In this document: positions 24,701-34,556 of the stretch, piece after piece | Numbering within the stretch: position 1 is the first letter of the stretch | Layout of the letters: each line of letters opens with the position of its first letter | Source of the DNA: Spirochaetia bacterium | GTDB taxonomy: Bacteria; Spirochaetota; Leptospiria; Turneriellales; JAOUFE01 | Assembly (NCBI GenBank): GCA_029857955.1 | Contig: JAOUFY010000024.1 | Coordinates: 1-40,786, forward strand | DNA: 40,786 bases | Direction of reading: 5' to 3' | Position numbers and translations under genes: made by a program | The notes under the pieces: generated by a model | The model's database searches: none | What the model was told of the DNA's origin: nothing | Seen by the model: only the letters and a program-made list of their open reading frames with translations

Positions 24701-25123
24701 ATGATCTTTATAATGTTTTTACTGTTATCCATCAGTATCTGCAATATTTTTGTAACGATGTTTTTCACCTATCCACTGGCTCTTGCCAGCATGGGTTTAC
24801 AGCTTTTACTCTTTTTACTAAGCTTTATTCTTTTTATATTGGGCATTAAAAAAAAGAAAAAAATCATTAAATCTTTTCTCGTAACTTTCTTACATGGTGC
24901 AGCGTTGATGCTAATCATTAATATTTTTTTTACAGTAACAGTTCCAAATCGTGAAAAAGGCGATACTGATGCAACCATTTCAGCATTAAAAGGTGTCTAT
25001 AAATATTTTACAAGATCCAATACAAAATCGGAAAAACCTGTACAAAATATTGAGAACGAAAAAAATAACCAGAATGACAAAAAAACCATACCGGCCCCGC
25101 TTGTTGAAGATCCCCCTTTCTAG
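24701..25123 (+). CDS. Membrane protein, three predicted helices, unknown
   Basis: 140 residues, not recognised. Hydrophobic segments at about 2-24, 27-49 (ASMGLQLLLFLLSFILFILGI) and 59-82 (SFLVTFLHGAALMLIINIFFTV) are separated by a very basic KKKKK turn; the C-terminal 55 residues are polar, Lys/Asn-rich, and end in a Pro-rich tail. It lies 37 nt after the M23 lipoprotein gene and 6 nt before another membrane gene, so probably belongs to the same transcript. No motif suggests a role. Confidence 0.68.
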   Translation: MIFIMFLLLSISICNIFVTMFFTYPLALASMGLQLLLFLLSFILFILGIKKKKKIIKSFLVTFLHGAALMLIINIFFTVTVPNREKGDTDATISALKGVYKYFTRSNTKSEKPVQNIENEKNNQNDKKTIPAPLVEDPPF

Positions 25124-25129
25124 TTTATT

Positions 25130-25513
25130 ATGAATAAAATTGTAAATTTGTTAAAACGGGTTCCTGTTAAAATTTGGAAAAATTTATGGAACGTTACACT
25201 AACCGTGATTGTCGTATTTGCTCTAATAATTTCGCTTATGCCAATTATTGCATGGTACGCAGGCTTGTTTGGTTTGTTTTTCTTGATTTTCCAATGGGTA
25301 AAAATCCGTAAAGATTCTGATTCACCAAATAAAATTTTATCAATTAATGAAATAAAAAATATTAAACATGGAAAAATAACCTTGTATATAATTTTATTTG
25401 GTTTACTGATACACGGTTCCTGCAGAGTTCATTCCCAGATTCTGGTTAATAACTTGTACAATGAAGCAATTCATGAAAAAAATATTATACTTACCAATGT
25501 TGAGAATAAATGA
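25130..25513 (+). CDS. Small membrane protein, unknown
   Basis: 127 residues, not recognised. An amphipathic basic N-terminus (VPVKIWKNLW) precedes hydrophobic segments at about 22-58 (one or two helices, TVIVVFALIISLMPIIAWYAGLFGLFFLIF) and 84-95 (ITLYIILFGLLIHGSC). Its stop overlaps the ATG of the phosphohexomutase by 4 nt (ATGA), showing translational coupling. Together with the preceding 140-residue protein it may be a two-component membrane unit. Confidence 0.68.
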   Translation: MNKIVNLLKRVPVKIWKNLWNVTLTVIVVFALIISLMPIIAWYAGLFGLFFLIFQWVKIRKDSDSPNKILSINEIKNIKHGKITLYIILFGLLIHGSCRVHSQILVNNLYNEAIHEKNIILTNVENK

Positions 25514-26877
25514 AAATTAATTTAACTTCTCCCACACTAAAATTTTCTGTATCTGGCATGCGAGGTCTTTTTCCTGAAGACATTAATGCTAATAATATTG
25601 CAGAAATAATTCATGCATTTCATAATACAGTAAAAACAGGCCCCATTGCGCTTGCTCGCGACAACCGTAGCACAGGTGAAGCCATTGAGAATATTTTGGT
25701 TGGAATTTTTCAGTCATTAGGTAGAGAAGTCCACAAACTTGGAATTGTCCCTACGCCAACCATAAAGGCATATATTCAAAACAAAAAATTACCCGGCGGC
25801 ATAATGATTTCTGCCAGTCATAATCCGGCTACATACACAGCATTTAAATTTATTAAACAGGGAGGTTTCTTTTTTGAAAAAAACGAAAATGATCAGCTAA
25901 TTTCATTTTTAAAAACAAATACAAATAATGAAGCATGGGGAAATTATAAAACACAAGGCATGGTCATTGATGCCCATGCTAAATCAATAAGTTTACATTT
26001 AGATAGTGTAATTGAAAAGGTATTTCCATCAGGTAAGGCGCCATCGAATTCATTAAAAGTAGCTCTTGACACACTCGGAGCCTGCGCAACAGAAATCATA
26101 CCTCAATTTTTAGATAAAATAGGCGTTAAATATGTTTCTTTATTTCCGGAAATTTTGTATAATTTTCCTCGACCTCCTGAACCTGTTGCGTCATCGCTTT
26201 CAAAACTTTCAAAATTTATCATAGAAAATAAATGCGATATCGGGTTTGCATTTGACCCAGATGCGGATCGGCTGGCAATAGTTGGTCCTGATGGAAAGGC
26301 AATCGGTGAGGAACTCACCTTACCGCTGGCAATGATGAAATCACTTTCAAATAAAAAAGGAAATGTTATTGTAAATCTTTCGTCATCTCTTTACAATGAG
26401 TATTCGGCTTCACAAAATAATTGCAAAGTTTTTCGTTCAAAAGTAGGCGAAGCCAATGTTGTTGAAATGATGAAAAAAAAGAAAGCATTATTTGGCGGCG
26501 AAGGAAATGGCGGAGTTATTGATCCTGATATTCCGTCTTTTGGAAGAGACTCTCTTGCCGGCGTTGCCTGGATCTTGTCATTGATGATTGACTCTAAAAA
26601 ATCAATACCACAGTTACTGGAAAATTTTCCTTCATATTTTATGAGGAAAGAAGCCATTAAAGGTGATGCAAAAACAGTTATTAAAATATCAAAAAACATT
26701 GCTAAAATGTTTCCGACATGGAAAATTGATACTTCAGACGGATATCATCATTTAGCTTCCGACCTCTCCGGTTGGATTCACATTCGGTCATCAAACACAG
26801 AGCCTGTAATTAGAATACTGGCTGAAGCCAACAGTAAAGACCTACTGATGAATTTACTGAAAACTGCCAGGCTTTAA
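25510..26877 (+). CDS. Phosphohexomutase (phosphoglucosamine/phosphomannomutase family)
   Basis: 455 residues with all four alpha-D-phosphohexomutase motifs: the phosphoserine loop ISASHNP (S103), the metal loop DPDADR (about 256-261), the sugar loop GGEGNGG (about 332) and the phosphate loop RSSNTEP (about 425). The N-terminus SVSGMRGLFPEDI is typical. The sugar loop GEGNGG differs from bacterial GlmM (GEQSGH) and from typical PMM/PGM (GEMSGH), and looks more like the archaeal-type phosphoglucosamine mutases, so the exact substrate is open. It would supply activated hexose or GlcN for wall or LPS precursors, which fits the M23 neighbour. Confidence 0.88.
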   Translation: MKINLTSPTLKFSVSGMRGLFPEDINANNIAEIIHAFHNTVKTGPIALARDNRSTGEAIENILVGIFQSLGREVHKLGIVPTPTIKAYIQNKKLPGGIMISASHNPATYTAFKFIKQGGFFFEKNENDQLISFLKTNTNNEAWGNYKTQGMVIDAHAKSISLHLDSVIEKVFPSGKAPSNSLKVALDTLGACATEIIPQFLDKIGVKYVSLFPEILYNFPRPPEPVASSLSKLSKFIIENKCDIGFAFDPDADRLAIVGPDGKAIGEELTLPLAMMKSLSNKKGNVIVNLSSSLYNEYSASQNNCKVFRSKVGEANVVEMMKKKKALFGGEGNGGVIDPDIPSFGRDSLAGVAWILSLMIDSKKSIPQLLENFPSYFMRKEAIKGDAKTVIKISKNIAKMFPTWKIDTSDGYHHLASDLSGWIHIRSSNTEPVIRILAEANSKDLLMNLLKTARL

Positions 26878-26898
26878 ATACTTCATTTCATTTACAAA

Positions 26899-28506
26899 TT
26901 ATTTTGCCCCTGCTGACTTTAACAAAGTTACTATTTCATCGTTTTTTGCCAATGCTGCTTTTTTTAAAGCTGTTGCGCCAGATTTATCTTTTACATTAAC
27001 ATCTGATCCTTTTTCGATTAAAAGTTTTACAATTTTTAAATGTCCGTTACTTGAAGCATTCATTAAAGCGGTATTTCCTTTTAAGTCTGTTATATTAATA
27101 TCAGCACCTTTATCAATTAAAAGCTCTGCTACGTCATTGCGCCCATTGGTACAAGCATAATGAAATGCAGTATTACCATCATCATCCTGTGTATTTACCT
27201 CAGCCCCCAGCTTGAGAAGTTCACGTACCCCTTGAAAGTTTCCACTGGCAGAACTTGCGCTTAAAGATGTTCTGCCTAAAATTTTTGCATTTATTTGAGC
27301 TCCGGCCTTTACTAATTCACGCATAATGTAAGTTTCACCATTAACCGAAGCTACTTTTAATGCGGCTTCCAAAGAGCCTTCATTTTTCAGGTTTTCAACT
27401 TCTCTTGAGTAAAGAAGTTTTCTGACAAGCGCAGAATCACCTTTACCTGATGCCAAAATTAAAAGATATTTTGCGCTGGAGTCAGCCTTTACATTATAAA
27501 GTTCTTTGACAATTTCAATATTTCCTTTTATAAAAGCAAGATAAACTGCAGTTTGACCGTAAATGTCTTTTGCATTAACATCAGCTCCCTTTTTAATAAG
27601 CTCAATTATGGTATCTTTATCACCCATCTTTACAGCTCTCATTAAAAGAGTTGAACCATGTTCTAGCTTTACGTTGACATCTGCTCCATTCTTGATAAAC
27701 TCCTTAACAACTTCGGTATTACCAGATTCAATCGCTTTAGTTAAAAATGTTGTTCCATCCTTAAATTTAATTTTAACATCCGCTCCATATTTTAATAATA
27801 ATTTTATAGTTTCGATATCATCAAACGAAATGCGCATTAAAGGTGTTAATCCATTATTATCTTTTATATTCGGATCTGCTCCATGTTTTAACAATAGTTC
27901 TACAATTGATTTAAATCCATGATCTATTCCAATAGAAAGAGCAGTTTCATTAGCCTTATTTTTCACATTAACATCGACTTTCTTTGAAAGTATCAATTCT
28001 ACTAAATCGAAATTTCCATTTGATGATGCTATCATTAAAAGTGTATTTCCATTATTATCTAGAGCATTTAAATCTGCATTTTTGTCAATTAATGTAGCAA
28101 CAATTCCACGTAATCCTTTTTCAATTGCCAGGAGCAAAGGAGTTTTTCCATTTTTATTTTTAATATTTATATCACATCCTTTTTTAATAAAAATATTTGC
28201 CAGATCTTCCCGTCCTTGATTAATCGATAAAATCAATGGAGTATTTTCATCTTTATCCTGTATATCAAGATCAGCCTTTTTATTAATTAAAATATTAACT
28301 AAATCCTGTTTACCATTTTTAACGGCTAGAATTAAAGGAGTATCGCCATTTACATCTTTATAATTTATATTAGCTCCATGTGAAATAGATTTATATGTTT
28401 TTTCAATATCATATCTCTTCACAGCTTCAAGTAAATCTTCATTAACATCTCCCCATGCGCTTACAGGTATAATAATACATATTAATAGTAATAATTTATT
28501 TTTCAT
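26899..28506 (-). CDS. Exported ankyrin-repeat protein
   Basis: 535 residues: a cleavable signal peptide (MKNKLLLLICIIIPVSAWG) and then ankyrin repeats filling the rest, about 14-15 in number with the consensus G.TPL..A...G....V..LI..GADVN (for example GNTALMNASSNGHLKIVKLLIEKGSDVN). One region (about 345-400, LLILASGKGDSALVRKLL) is degenerate. Ankyrins mediate protein binding; here the partner would be in the periplasm or outside. AGGA precedes the ATG by a normal distance. It follows clpB by 46 nt on the same strand, so it may share the heat-shock promoter, since no terminator is seen between them. Confidence 0.88.
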   Translation of the reverse strand: MKNKLLLLICIIIPVSAWGDVNEDLLEAVKRYDIEKTYKSISHGANINYKDVNGDTPLILAVKNGKQDLVNILINKKADLDIQDKDENTPLILSINQGREDLANIFIKKGCDINIKNKNGKTPLLLAIEKGLRGIVATLIDKNADLNALDNNGNTLLMIASSNGNFDLVELILSKKVDVNVKNKANETALSIGIDHGFKSIVELLLKHGADPNIKDNNGLTPLMRISFDDIETIKLLLKYGADVKIKFKDGTTFLTKAIESGNTEVVKEFIKNGADVNVKLEHGSTLLMRAVKMGDKDTIIELIKKGADVNAKDIYGQTAVYLAFIKGNIEIVKELYNVKADSSAKYLLILASGKGDSALVRKLLYSREVENLKNEGSLEAALKVASVNGETYIMRELVKAGAQINAKILGRTSLSASSASGNFQGVRELLKLGAEVNTQDDDGNTAFHYACTNGRNDVAELLIDKGADINITDLKGNTALMNASSNGHLKIVKLLIEKGSDVNVKDKSGATALKKAALAKNDEIVTLLKSAGAK

Positions 28507-28552
28507 TTCATCCTCATTGTTTCAATTTAAATAAAAGTCGATCATGTCAATT

Positions 28553-31144
28553 CTAACTTTTATTTTCGATAATTTTAAAATCAATTTCCAGTTTATTGAC
28601 AAATGCCAAAAAAGTACTCCCTGGTTTATAAGAACCTTCAAGCATTTTTCTCGCCAGTGGATTGATCAGTTTTTCTTGAATCACTCTTTTTAATGGTCTT
28701 GCGCCATATGCAGGATCATAGCCGTTTTCTATTAAATAATCAGCTACTTCATCATTAATTTGCAAATTAATGTTTTTTACATCAAGAAGCTTTTTCAAAA
28801 GTGCTAGTTGTATATTCAATATTTCTTTTAAATGTTTGCGTTCAACAGGGTGAAAATGTGTAACACTGTCAAGCCTGTTTAAAAATTCAGGCCTGAAATT
28901 TAATTTTAACATTTCCATTACGCGGGCTTCTTTTTCTTCGTTGTTTAATGTTGCATCAGCTAAATATTCCGAACCAATATTAGATGTCATTATAATAATT
29001 GTGTTTTTAAAATTTGCCGTACGCCCTTTTGAATCGGTTAACCTTCCATCATCTAAAATTTGTAAAAACAAATTAAATACATCATGATTGGCTTTTTCAA
29101 CCTCATCAAAGAGTAAAACACAATACGGCCTTCTGCGTACGGCTTCTGTCAACTGACCACCTTCATCATAACCAACGTATCCAGGGGGTGAGCCTATTAA
29201 GCGAGCAACAGAATGTTTTTCCATATATTCTGACATATCAAATCGAATCATTGCCTTTTCATCATCAAATAAAAATTCTGCCAGAGCTTTAGCGGTTTCA
29301 GTTTTACCAACTCCGGTTGGTCCTAAAAATAAAAATGATCCTACCGGACGATTTTCGTCTGAAAGTCCTGCACGGTTTCTCCGAATAGCTTCGGCTACAG
29401 CGACAATGGCATCGTTTTGACCAACTACCCGTTTATGAAGGGCATCTTCAATGTGAAGAAGTTTTTGTTTTTCACTTTGCAGCATTTTTGTAACTGGAAT
29501 ACCCGTCCATCTGGAAACAATCATGGCAATATCTTCTTCAGTAACCTCTTCTTTTAAAAGCCGCGTACCATCCTGTCTGTCTTTTAAAAGATTTTCAGCT
29601 TTCTCAAGTTTTTTCTGTAAATCAGGAATTTTCCCATAACGTACTTCGGCAACTTTATTTAATTCGCCATCTCGTTCAAATCGTGATTCATCAATTCTCA
29701 GTTTTTCAATTTGCTCTTTGATGTTGCCTATGTCTGTGATCATCTTTTTTTCTTCGTCAAGCTGAATCTTCATAGAGTTGAATTTTTCGCGAATGTCGGC
29801 TAATGTTTTACGTACCTCTTCCAGTCTGTCTGCCGAGACGCGATCATTTTCTTTTTTTAAGGCGGCTTCTTCAATTTCCAGAGACCGGATTTTCTGGGAT
29901 TGTTCATCCATTTCAAGCGGAAGAGATCCCATTTCTATACGAAGTTTCGCACAGGCTTCATCCATTAGATCAACTGCCTTGTCTGGTAAAAAACGATCCG
30001 CAATATATCGATCTGAAAGCTGAACTGCAGCAATGATTGCCTGATCCGTTATACGTATTCCATGATGAAGCTCATAACGTTCTTTTAAACCGCGTAAAAT
30101 TGTAATCGCGTCAATCTGGTTTGGTTCATTAATATATACCTGTTGAAAACGACGTTCAAGCGCAGCATCTTTTTCAATTCGTTTTTGAAATTCATTAAGG
30201 GTTGTGGCTCCAATGAGTCGAAGTTCACCACGAGCAAGAGCTGGTTTTAATAAATTGGCTGCATCCATGGTCCCTTCGCTGGCGCCGGCGCCGACAAGTG
30301 TATGAATCTCATCAATAAACATTATAATTTTGTTTTGAGAAGCAACAACCTCATCCAGTACTGATTTTAAACGTTCTTCAAATTCACCGCGATATTTTGC
30401 ACCGGCAATTAAAGAACCCATGTCAAGCGTCATAATGATTTTATCTTTAATAATATCAGGAACATCTCCTGAGACAATTTTTCCAGCAAGACCTTCTACA
30501 ATGGCAGTTTTTCCAACACCAGGTTCACCAATTAACATTGGGTTATTTTTAGTTCTACGAGACAAGATTTGTATGCAATGCCTGATTTCTTCATCTCGCC
30601 CGATGACAGGATCTAACTTTCCTTTTTTTGCCAGTTCGTTTAAATTACGACCGTATTTATTTAATACATCGTATTTTACTTCTGGATTTTCGTCGGTAAT
30701 TTTTTTATTTCCACGAATATTTTTTATAAGAGACATAACCGCATTACTATTGACACCTGTCGCTATAAGTTCATTTTTTAAGCGATAGGAACCATTCAGG
30801 TAGGCCAAAAAAACATGTTCAAGAGATAAATATTCATCCTCAAATTTTTCGGCCTCCTTAAAACCCTGTTGGATCAACTTTCTGCTATCCGGCGACATCA
30901 TATCACCATAATTGGCATCGCCATCTACTGCTGGAATTTTATTTAAGGAAGTATCTATAAGATGTATTACATTTTGTACATCCGTAAGATTTTTCGCAGC
31001 CTGATACGGAAGTCCTTCTTTATCGGCAAAAATACCATAAAGTAAATGTTCAGGTACTATTTCGACATGTTTATGATTAACGGCCTGTTCATGCGCCACT
31101 TCCATGGCGGTACGCATTTTTACAGTTAATTTATTTAAATTCAT
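28553..31144 (-). CDS. clpB: ATP-dependent disaggregase ClpB
   Basis: 863 residues. In order: the N-domain ([18 protein letters not shown]), NBD1 with Walker [10 protein letters not shown] and Walker [11 protein letters not shown], the long coiled-coil middle domain (about 400-530) that distinguishes ClpB from ClpA, NBD2 with GPTGVGKTE and LLFDEVEKA, and the C-terminal [13 protein letters not shown]. With DnaK it dissolves protein aggregates after heat stress. The start is fixed by the conserved N-domain. A perfect CIRCE operator lies only 6 nt before the ATG and includes the AGGAG ribosome binding site, so repression by HrcA is expected. No proteolytic ClpP loop motif is evident. Confidence 0.97.
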   Translation of the reverse strand: MNLNKLTVKMRTAMEVAHEQAVNHKHVEIVPEHLLYGIFADKEGLPYQAAKNLTDVQNVIHLIDTSLNKIPAVDGDANYGDMMSPDSRKLIQQGFKEAEKFEDEYLSLEHVFLAYLNGSYRLKNELIATGVNSNAVMSLIKNIRGNKKITDENPEVKYDVLNKYGRNLNELAKKGKLDPVIGRDEEIRHCIQILSRRTKNNPMLIGEPGVGKTAIVEGLAGKIVSGDVPDIIKDKIIMTLDMGSLIAGAKYRGEFEERLKSVLDEVVASQNKIIMFIDEIHTLVGAGASEGTMDAANLLKPALARGELRLIGATTLNEFQKRIEKDAALERRFQQVYINEPNQIDAITILRGLKERYELHHGIRITDQAIIAAVQLSDRYIADRFLPDKAVDLMDEACAKLRIEMGSLPLEMDEQSQKIRSLEIEEAALKKENDRVSADRLEEVRKTLADIREKFNSMKIQLDEEKKMITDIGNIKEQIEKLRIDESRFERDGELNKVAEVRYGKIPDLQKKLEKAENLLKDRQDGTRLLKEEVTEEDIAMIVSRWTGIPVTKMLQSEKQKLLHIEDALHKRVVGQNDAIVAVAEAIRRNRAGLSDENRPVGSFLFLGPTGVGKTETAKALAEFLFDDEKAMIRFDMSEYMEKHSVARLIGSPPGYVGYDEGGQLTEAVRRRPYCVLLFDEVEKANHDVFNLFLQILDDGRLTDSKGRTANFKNTIIIMTSNIGSEYLADATLNNEEKEARVMEMLKLNFRPEFLNRLDSVTHFHPVERKHLKEILNIQLALLKKLLDVKNINLQINDEVADYLIENGYDPAYGARPLKRVIQEKLINPLARKMLEGSYKPGSTFLAFVNKLEIDFKIIENKS

Positions 31145-31150
31145 AATAGA

Positions 31151-31177
31151 TTAGCACTCCTGCTATACGAGTGCTAA
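31151..31177 (-). promoter_or_regulatory. CIRCE operator (HrcA binding site) of clpB
   Basis: TTAGCACTC (31151-31159), a 9-nt spacer and GAGTGCTAA (31169-31177) match the CIRCE consensus exactly. On the minus strand the second arm contains AGGAG, the best Shine-Dalgarno for clpB, 12 nt before its ATG. HrcA is not in the window. Confidence 0.97.
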
Positions 31178-31204
31178 TTTATTAAAGTTTTTGTGCCTTG
31201 GCAA
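31176..31204 (-). promoter_or_regulatory. Candidate clpB promoter overlapping CIRCE
   Basis: On the minus strand TTGCCA (31204-31199), a 17-nt spacer and TAAATT (31181-31176) precede clpB; the -10 overlaps the first two bases of CIRCE, so HrcA bound there would block RNA polymerase. It lies in the 79-bp gap after the exporter gene. Confidence 0.5.
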
Positions 31205-31223
31205 TTATTTAATAAATGGAAGT

Positions 31224-33746
31224 TCACATTTTATGTTTAATTTTTTTTACATGCCCATGTTTTTTATCACGGGTTTCAAGCCATGCCGTCATAAAAATCA
31301 TTGCAAAAATTAAAATTACAAATTCGCCGATCATGGCCATCAAGCCAAAAGATGCCATAGACTGATTATCTGCTATAACCATTGTGCCATAGCCAATGAT
31401 CGTAGTAAGTGAGCACAAACCCACGGCTCCGCCAGTATTTTTAATTACATGACCTACAGACCCTCTCCCTTCAAGCTTGTATCTGAAATAAATATTTATT
31501 CCATAATCAACGCCAATGCCAAAAGTTATAGGTATAACCACAAAATTAAAAAAGTTTAACTTTAAATTAAAAACCTCTAAAATAGAAATAAATAACAGCA
31601 TACCAAAAGTCATAAATCCATAGACATATAAAAAATCTTTTAATTTACTTGACCCAACAAATACTAAAAGGCCGATTAAAAGATACGAAAGAAAAGTAAT
31701 GATTGGCCCTTCATTTGCAATATCTTTTACAATATCAGAAAAAATCATGGATTGACTGGCCAGCCTTGCTTCATCGCTTTCCAAAGGAAGATTTTTTTCT
31801 ATATCAGTTCCAAATGTAATGAGTTCACTTATATTTGTAATGTTAATATCATTTTTAGCAGAAAAATAAACCAGACGGCCCAACGTTCCATCTTTTTCAG
31901 TAAAACCTGCAAGCATAATTGGCGGCATATCTTTTTCAGTAAAGGGATCTTTCGAAATTAAATTAATGGCAGCTCTACCCCACACTTGATCTTTATTTTT
32001 CAGTAACTGTAAATATTTTTCAGGAAAAATATTCCGCATTTGATGTATAATAACACTCTTTTTATCCTGATTTTTTGGCAATATCCCATCTAACCATTGA
32101 ACCTGACCTATGGTTAAAGGTTTACCTTCTATTTCGGCTTCTTCTATTTCTTTTAGCTTTAAACGTGCAAATCGATCAGCCTCAGATCTAGATTGCGCAA
32201 GCAGTACTGCGGGATTCGATGCATTTCCGATTACTTTCATTAATTTTTTATTATAATAAAGCTCATGACCTTTATAGCTTGCAGACTTGTTTCCAAGCTT
32301 TTCCGCATCATATTCGAATTGGTTTTTCGTAACGTACATAATTGTAATCACGACAGATACAGGAACGATAACCAACAATGATATAAAGATTTTTTTATAG
32401 TATGAAATAACAAATGTTGATATCCTTCCTGAAATTGGATGAAGACGTCTTTTTTTAAGACGATGCTCATCCAATGGTTTTAATCTTTCTGATAATACCA
32501 ATAAAGGCGGAAGTAATAAGTAAGAAGCCACCCAGCATAGCACCATTCCAACTCCACCAATAAATCCAAATTGAGAAAAACCTCTAAAATGTGTCATGGA
32601 AAGTAAACCATATGCCAAAGATGCTGTAAGGGCCCCCATTCCTGTGGCGGACATTGTTTTAATAATTGAACGTCCAACCGCTCTTCTGACATTCACCCCT
32701 GCGGTTCGCTCTTCAAGATACCGAGCCATTTGAATTAGACCAAAGTTGATACCATTACCTACAATGATAGAGCCAAGAAAAGCAGTCATTTGGTTTAAAT
32801 AACCAATTTTCATGTATGTAATTGCAAAAGTCCACAAAATACCAGTTAAAATAGCAATGGAGAGTATAAAGATCATTCTCATGTTACGGTAGTAAAGATA
32901 AATAAAAAAAACAACAAGAACAATCGTTAAGCCTGCGGTTGAAATCGCGTCAATGATCACAGATGAAAAACTCTCCAGTAAGCCAGAATAAGCCCCTGTT
33001 AAACCGACTTCAATTTGATCATTATAAGAAATCGGGTTTACTTCTCGAATAATTTTATTTAATGAATCAACCAGACGACGACTAAATTCAAAATCATTAG
33101 TCGTTCCAGAAGGTCTCAACATAATGATTAGCTCGTTTCCATCTTCTGTGCCAATATATCCGTTTGGAAAATAACGATATGGATTCTTGTCTTTATACTT
33201 ATTTAATATTTTCTCCATTTCAAGGTTTACGCTTGATGAAGAATCCTCCAAAAGCATACCCGTCGCCTCAAGCCTAACCTGAGAAACCCGTTTATATAAA
33301 AGATCACGCAAATGTTCGAGATCGCTGATTTCCATGTAATAGAGGCCGTATTTTTCATAAAAATTCTCGATTTCTTTGGTTGTATACTGAAAATCATTGA
33401 TTAAATCTGGCGGTAACTTTTTAATTTTATCAGCTATGGCCTCAATCACATCACTATTTGCCTTAAAATCAGGCGATGAAACTACAACAAACTGGGTTCC
33501 GACACCCCCGACACGATTTAAAATATAACGTAATTGGCGCACACTTCTGTCATTATCTGGCAAAAGAGTTGCAAAATCTGTTCTTACATTTTTAAAAAGT
33601 TCAATTGTAAAAAATAAAGAAATCAAGGTAATGAAAAATGCAATCGAAATAACCATAAGGTTTTTTCGCATGATTAAATGAACATATCTTAATAAAATTC
33701 TAACAATTTTATTTTTAATTTTTTTTCTGAATTTATCAATCACCAA
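31224..33746 (-). CDS. RND-superfamily (MMPL/HpnN-like) exporter
   Basis: 840 residues in the two-fold MMPL/RND arrangement: TM1 (about 30-52), a large periplasmic loop (55-250), five helices (about 260-425, including GSIIVGNGINFGLIQMARYLEE), then TM7 (about 452-474), a second loop (475-680) and five more helices (685-830) with the matching GIGVDYGINIYFRYKLEGRG. The GxGxDYG-type segment in the fourth helix of each half is the family's proton-relay region. Such proteins export lipids, hopanoids or other hydrophobic molecules. The start is uncertain: TTG (33746) or GTG (33743); the first ATG is Met26, which would still keep TM1. It is upstream of clpB on the same strand. Confidence 0.85.
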   Translation of the reverse strand: MVIDKFRKKIKNKIVRILLRYVHLIMRKNLMVISIAFFITLISLFFTIELFKNVRTDFATLLPDNDRSVRQLRYILNRVGGVGTQFVVVSSPDFKANSDVIEAIADKIKKLPPDLINDFQYTTKEIENFYEKYGLYYMEISDLEHLRDLLYKRVSQVRLEATGMLLEDSSSSVNLEMEKILNKYKDKNPYRYFPNGYIGTEDGNELIIMLRPSGTTNDFEFSRRLVDSLNKIIREVNPISYNDQIEVGLTGAYSGLLESFSSVIIDAISTAGLTIVLVVFFIYLYYRNMRMIFILSIAILTGILWTFAITYMKIGYLNQMTAFLGSIIVGNGINFGLIQMARYLEERTAGVNVRRAVGRSIIKTMSATGMGALTASLAYGLLSMTHFRGFSQFGFIGGVGMVLCWVASYLLLPPLLVLSERLKPLDEHRLKKRRLHPISGRISTFVISYYKKIFISLLVIVPVSVVITIMYVTKNQFEYDAEKLGNKSASYKGHELYYNKKLMKVIGNASNPAVLLAQSRSEADRFARLKLKEIEEAEIEGKPLTIGQVQWLDGILPKNQDKKSVIIHQMRNIFPEKYLQLLKNKDQVWGRAAINLISKDPFTEKDMPPIMLAGFTEKDGTLGRLVYFSAKNDINITNISELITFGTDIEKNLPLESDEARLASQSMIFSDIVKDIANEGPIITFLSYLLIGLLVFVGSSKLKDFLYVYGFMTFGMLLFISILEVFNLKLNFFNFVVIPITFGIGVDYGINIYFRYKLEGRGSVGHVIKNTGGAVGLCSLTTIIGYGTMVIADNQSMASFGLMAMIGEFVILIFAMIFMTAWLETRDKKHGHVKKIKHKM

Positions 33747-34003
33747 GAGTCAATTCCATAACATTATTCAGAGTGATAATCATAAAATATTATTTATTTT
33801 CACTTATTCGCCTGCTGTAAAACAAACCAATCAATATAAAAATTTTCTGTATTTTATCGTTAATTCACGACTTTGTAAAATGAAAATAAATTCGACTCAA
33901 TCGTAGACGTATATTTTCTCTGATTGTACAGTATTTACCAAAAAAGACATGACAACTTGAATTCATCTTAAAAAGTTCTCATGCTTCAGAAGTCTTACAA
34001 AAT

Positions 34004-34552
34004 ATGAAAAAAATGATCATCATATCATCACCCTCAGGCGGTGGAAAAAATACATTGATAAATGCACTGATCAAACAAAATAAAAATGTAGAACACAGCA
34101 TTTCTACCACAACCAGACCCCCTCGTGTCGTAGAGAGGGCAGACGACCCTTATTATTTTGTAAGCCGTGAAGAATTTGAAAAAATGATTTCCAATGGCAT
34201 GTTTCTGGAGTGGGCAAAGGTTTTAGATCACTATTATGGTACGACGTTATCTGAAGTTGAAAGAATATTCAGTCATGGCCATATTGCAATATTAGACATT
34301 GATATTCAAGGAGCAATGCAGTTAAAAGAGAAATATCCAGAAGTTTGCACTGTATTTATAGAACCGCCATCATTGGAAATACTTGCTGAAAGACTAAGCA
34401 ATAGAGGAACAGAAACTAAAGAACAAATCAAAGGAAGACTCGAACTGGCTAAAGTCGAGCTGGAACATAAAGATCAATATGATCATGTGATTATCAATGA
34501 TAAACTTGACGATGCACTTTTACAATTAAAGAATATCGTTAATCGTCTTTAA
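34004..34552 (+). CDS. gmk: Guanylate kinase
   Basis: 182 residues. GMP-binding and lid motifs are standard: STTTRPPRVVE (Arg pair), DPYYFVSREEFEKMI, FLEWAKVLDHYYGT, the Asp-rich AILDIDIQGAMQLK and the lid RLSNRGTETKEQI. It phosphorylates GMP to GDP. The P-loop reads SPSGGGKNT (9-17): the lysine (K15) is present, but the Ser/Thr right after it, which normally binds Mg, is Asn16. It is followed by miaA with a 4-nt gap. The 257-bp upstream gap is divergent from the exporter. Confidence 0.92.
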   Translation: MKKMIIISSPSGGGKNTLINALIKQNKNVEHSISTTTRPPRVVERADDPYYFVSREEFEKMISNGMFLEWAKVLDHYYGTTLSEVERIFSHGHIAILDIDIQGAMQLKEKYPEVCTVFIEPPSLEILAERLSNRGTETKEQIKGRLELAKVELEHKDQYDHVIINDKLDDALLQLKNIVNRL

Positions 34553-34556
34553 TGAA

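Noticed and set aside
26899..28506. Ankyrin-repeat gene as a tandem DNA repeat array
   Set aside because: The periodicity is at the protein level (33 residues) with diverged DNA; explained by the ankyrin fold.
33747..34003. Fur-box-like GATAATCAT in the exporter/gmk intergenic region and a 7-codon mini-frame just before the exporter start
   Set aside because: Only half of a Fur box matches, in very AT-rich sequence, and the mini-frame is too short and lacks supporting signals.
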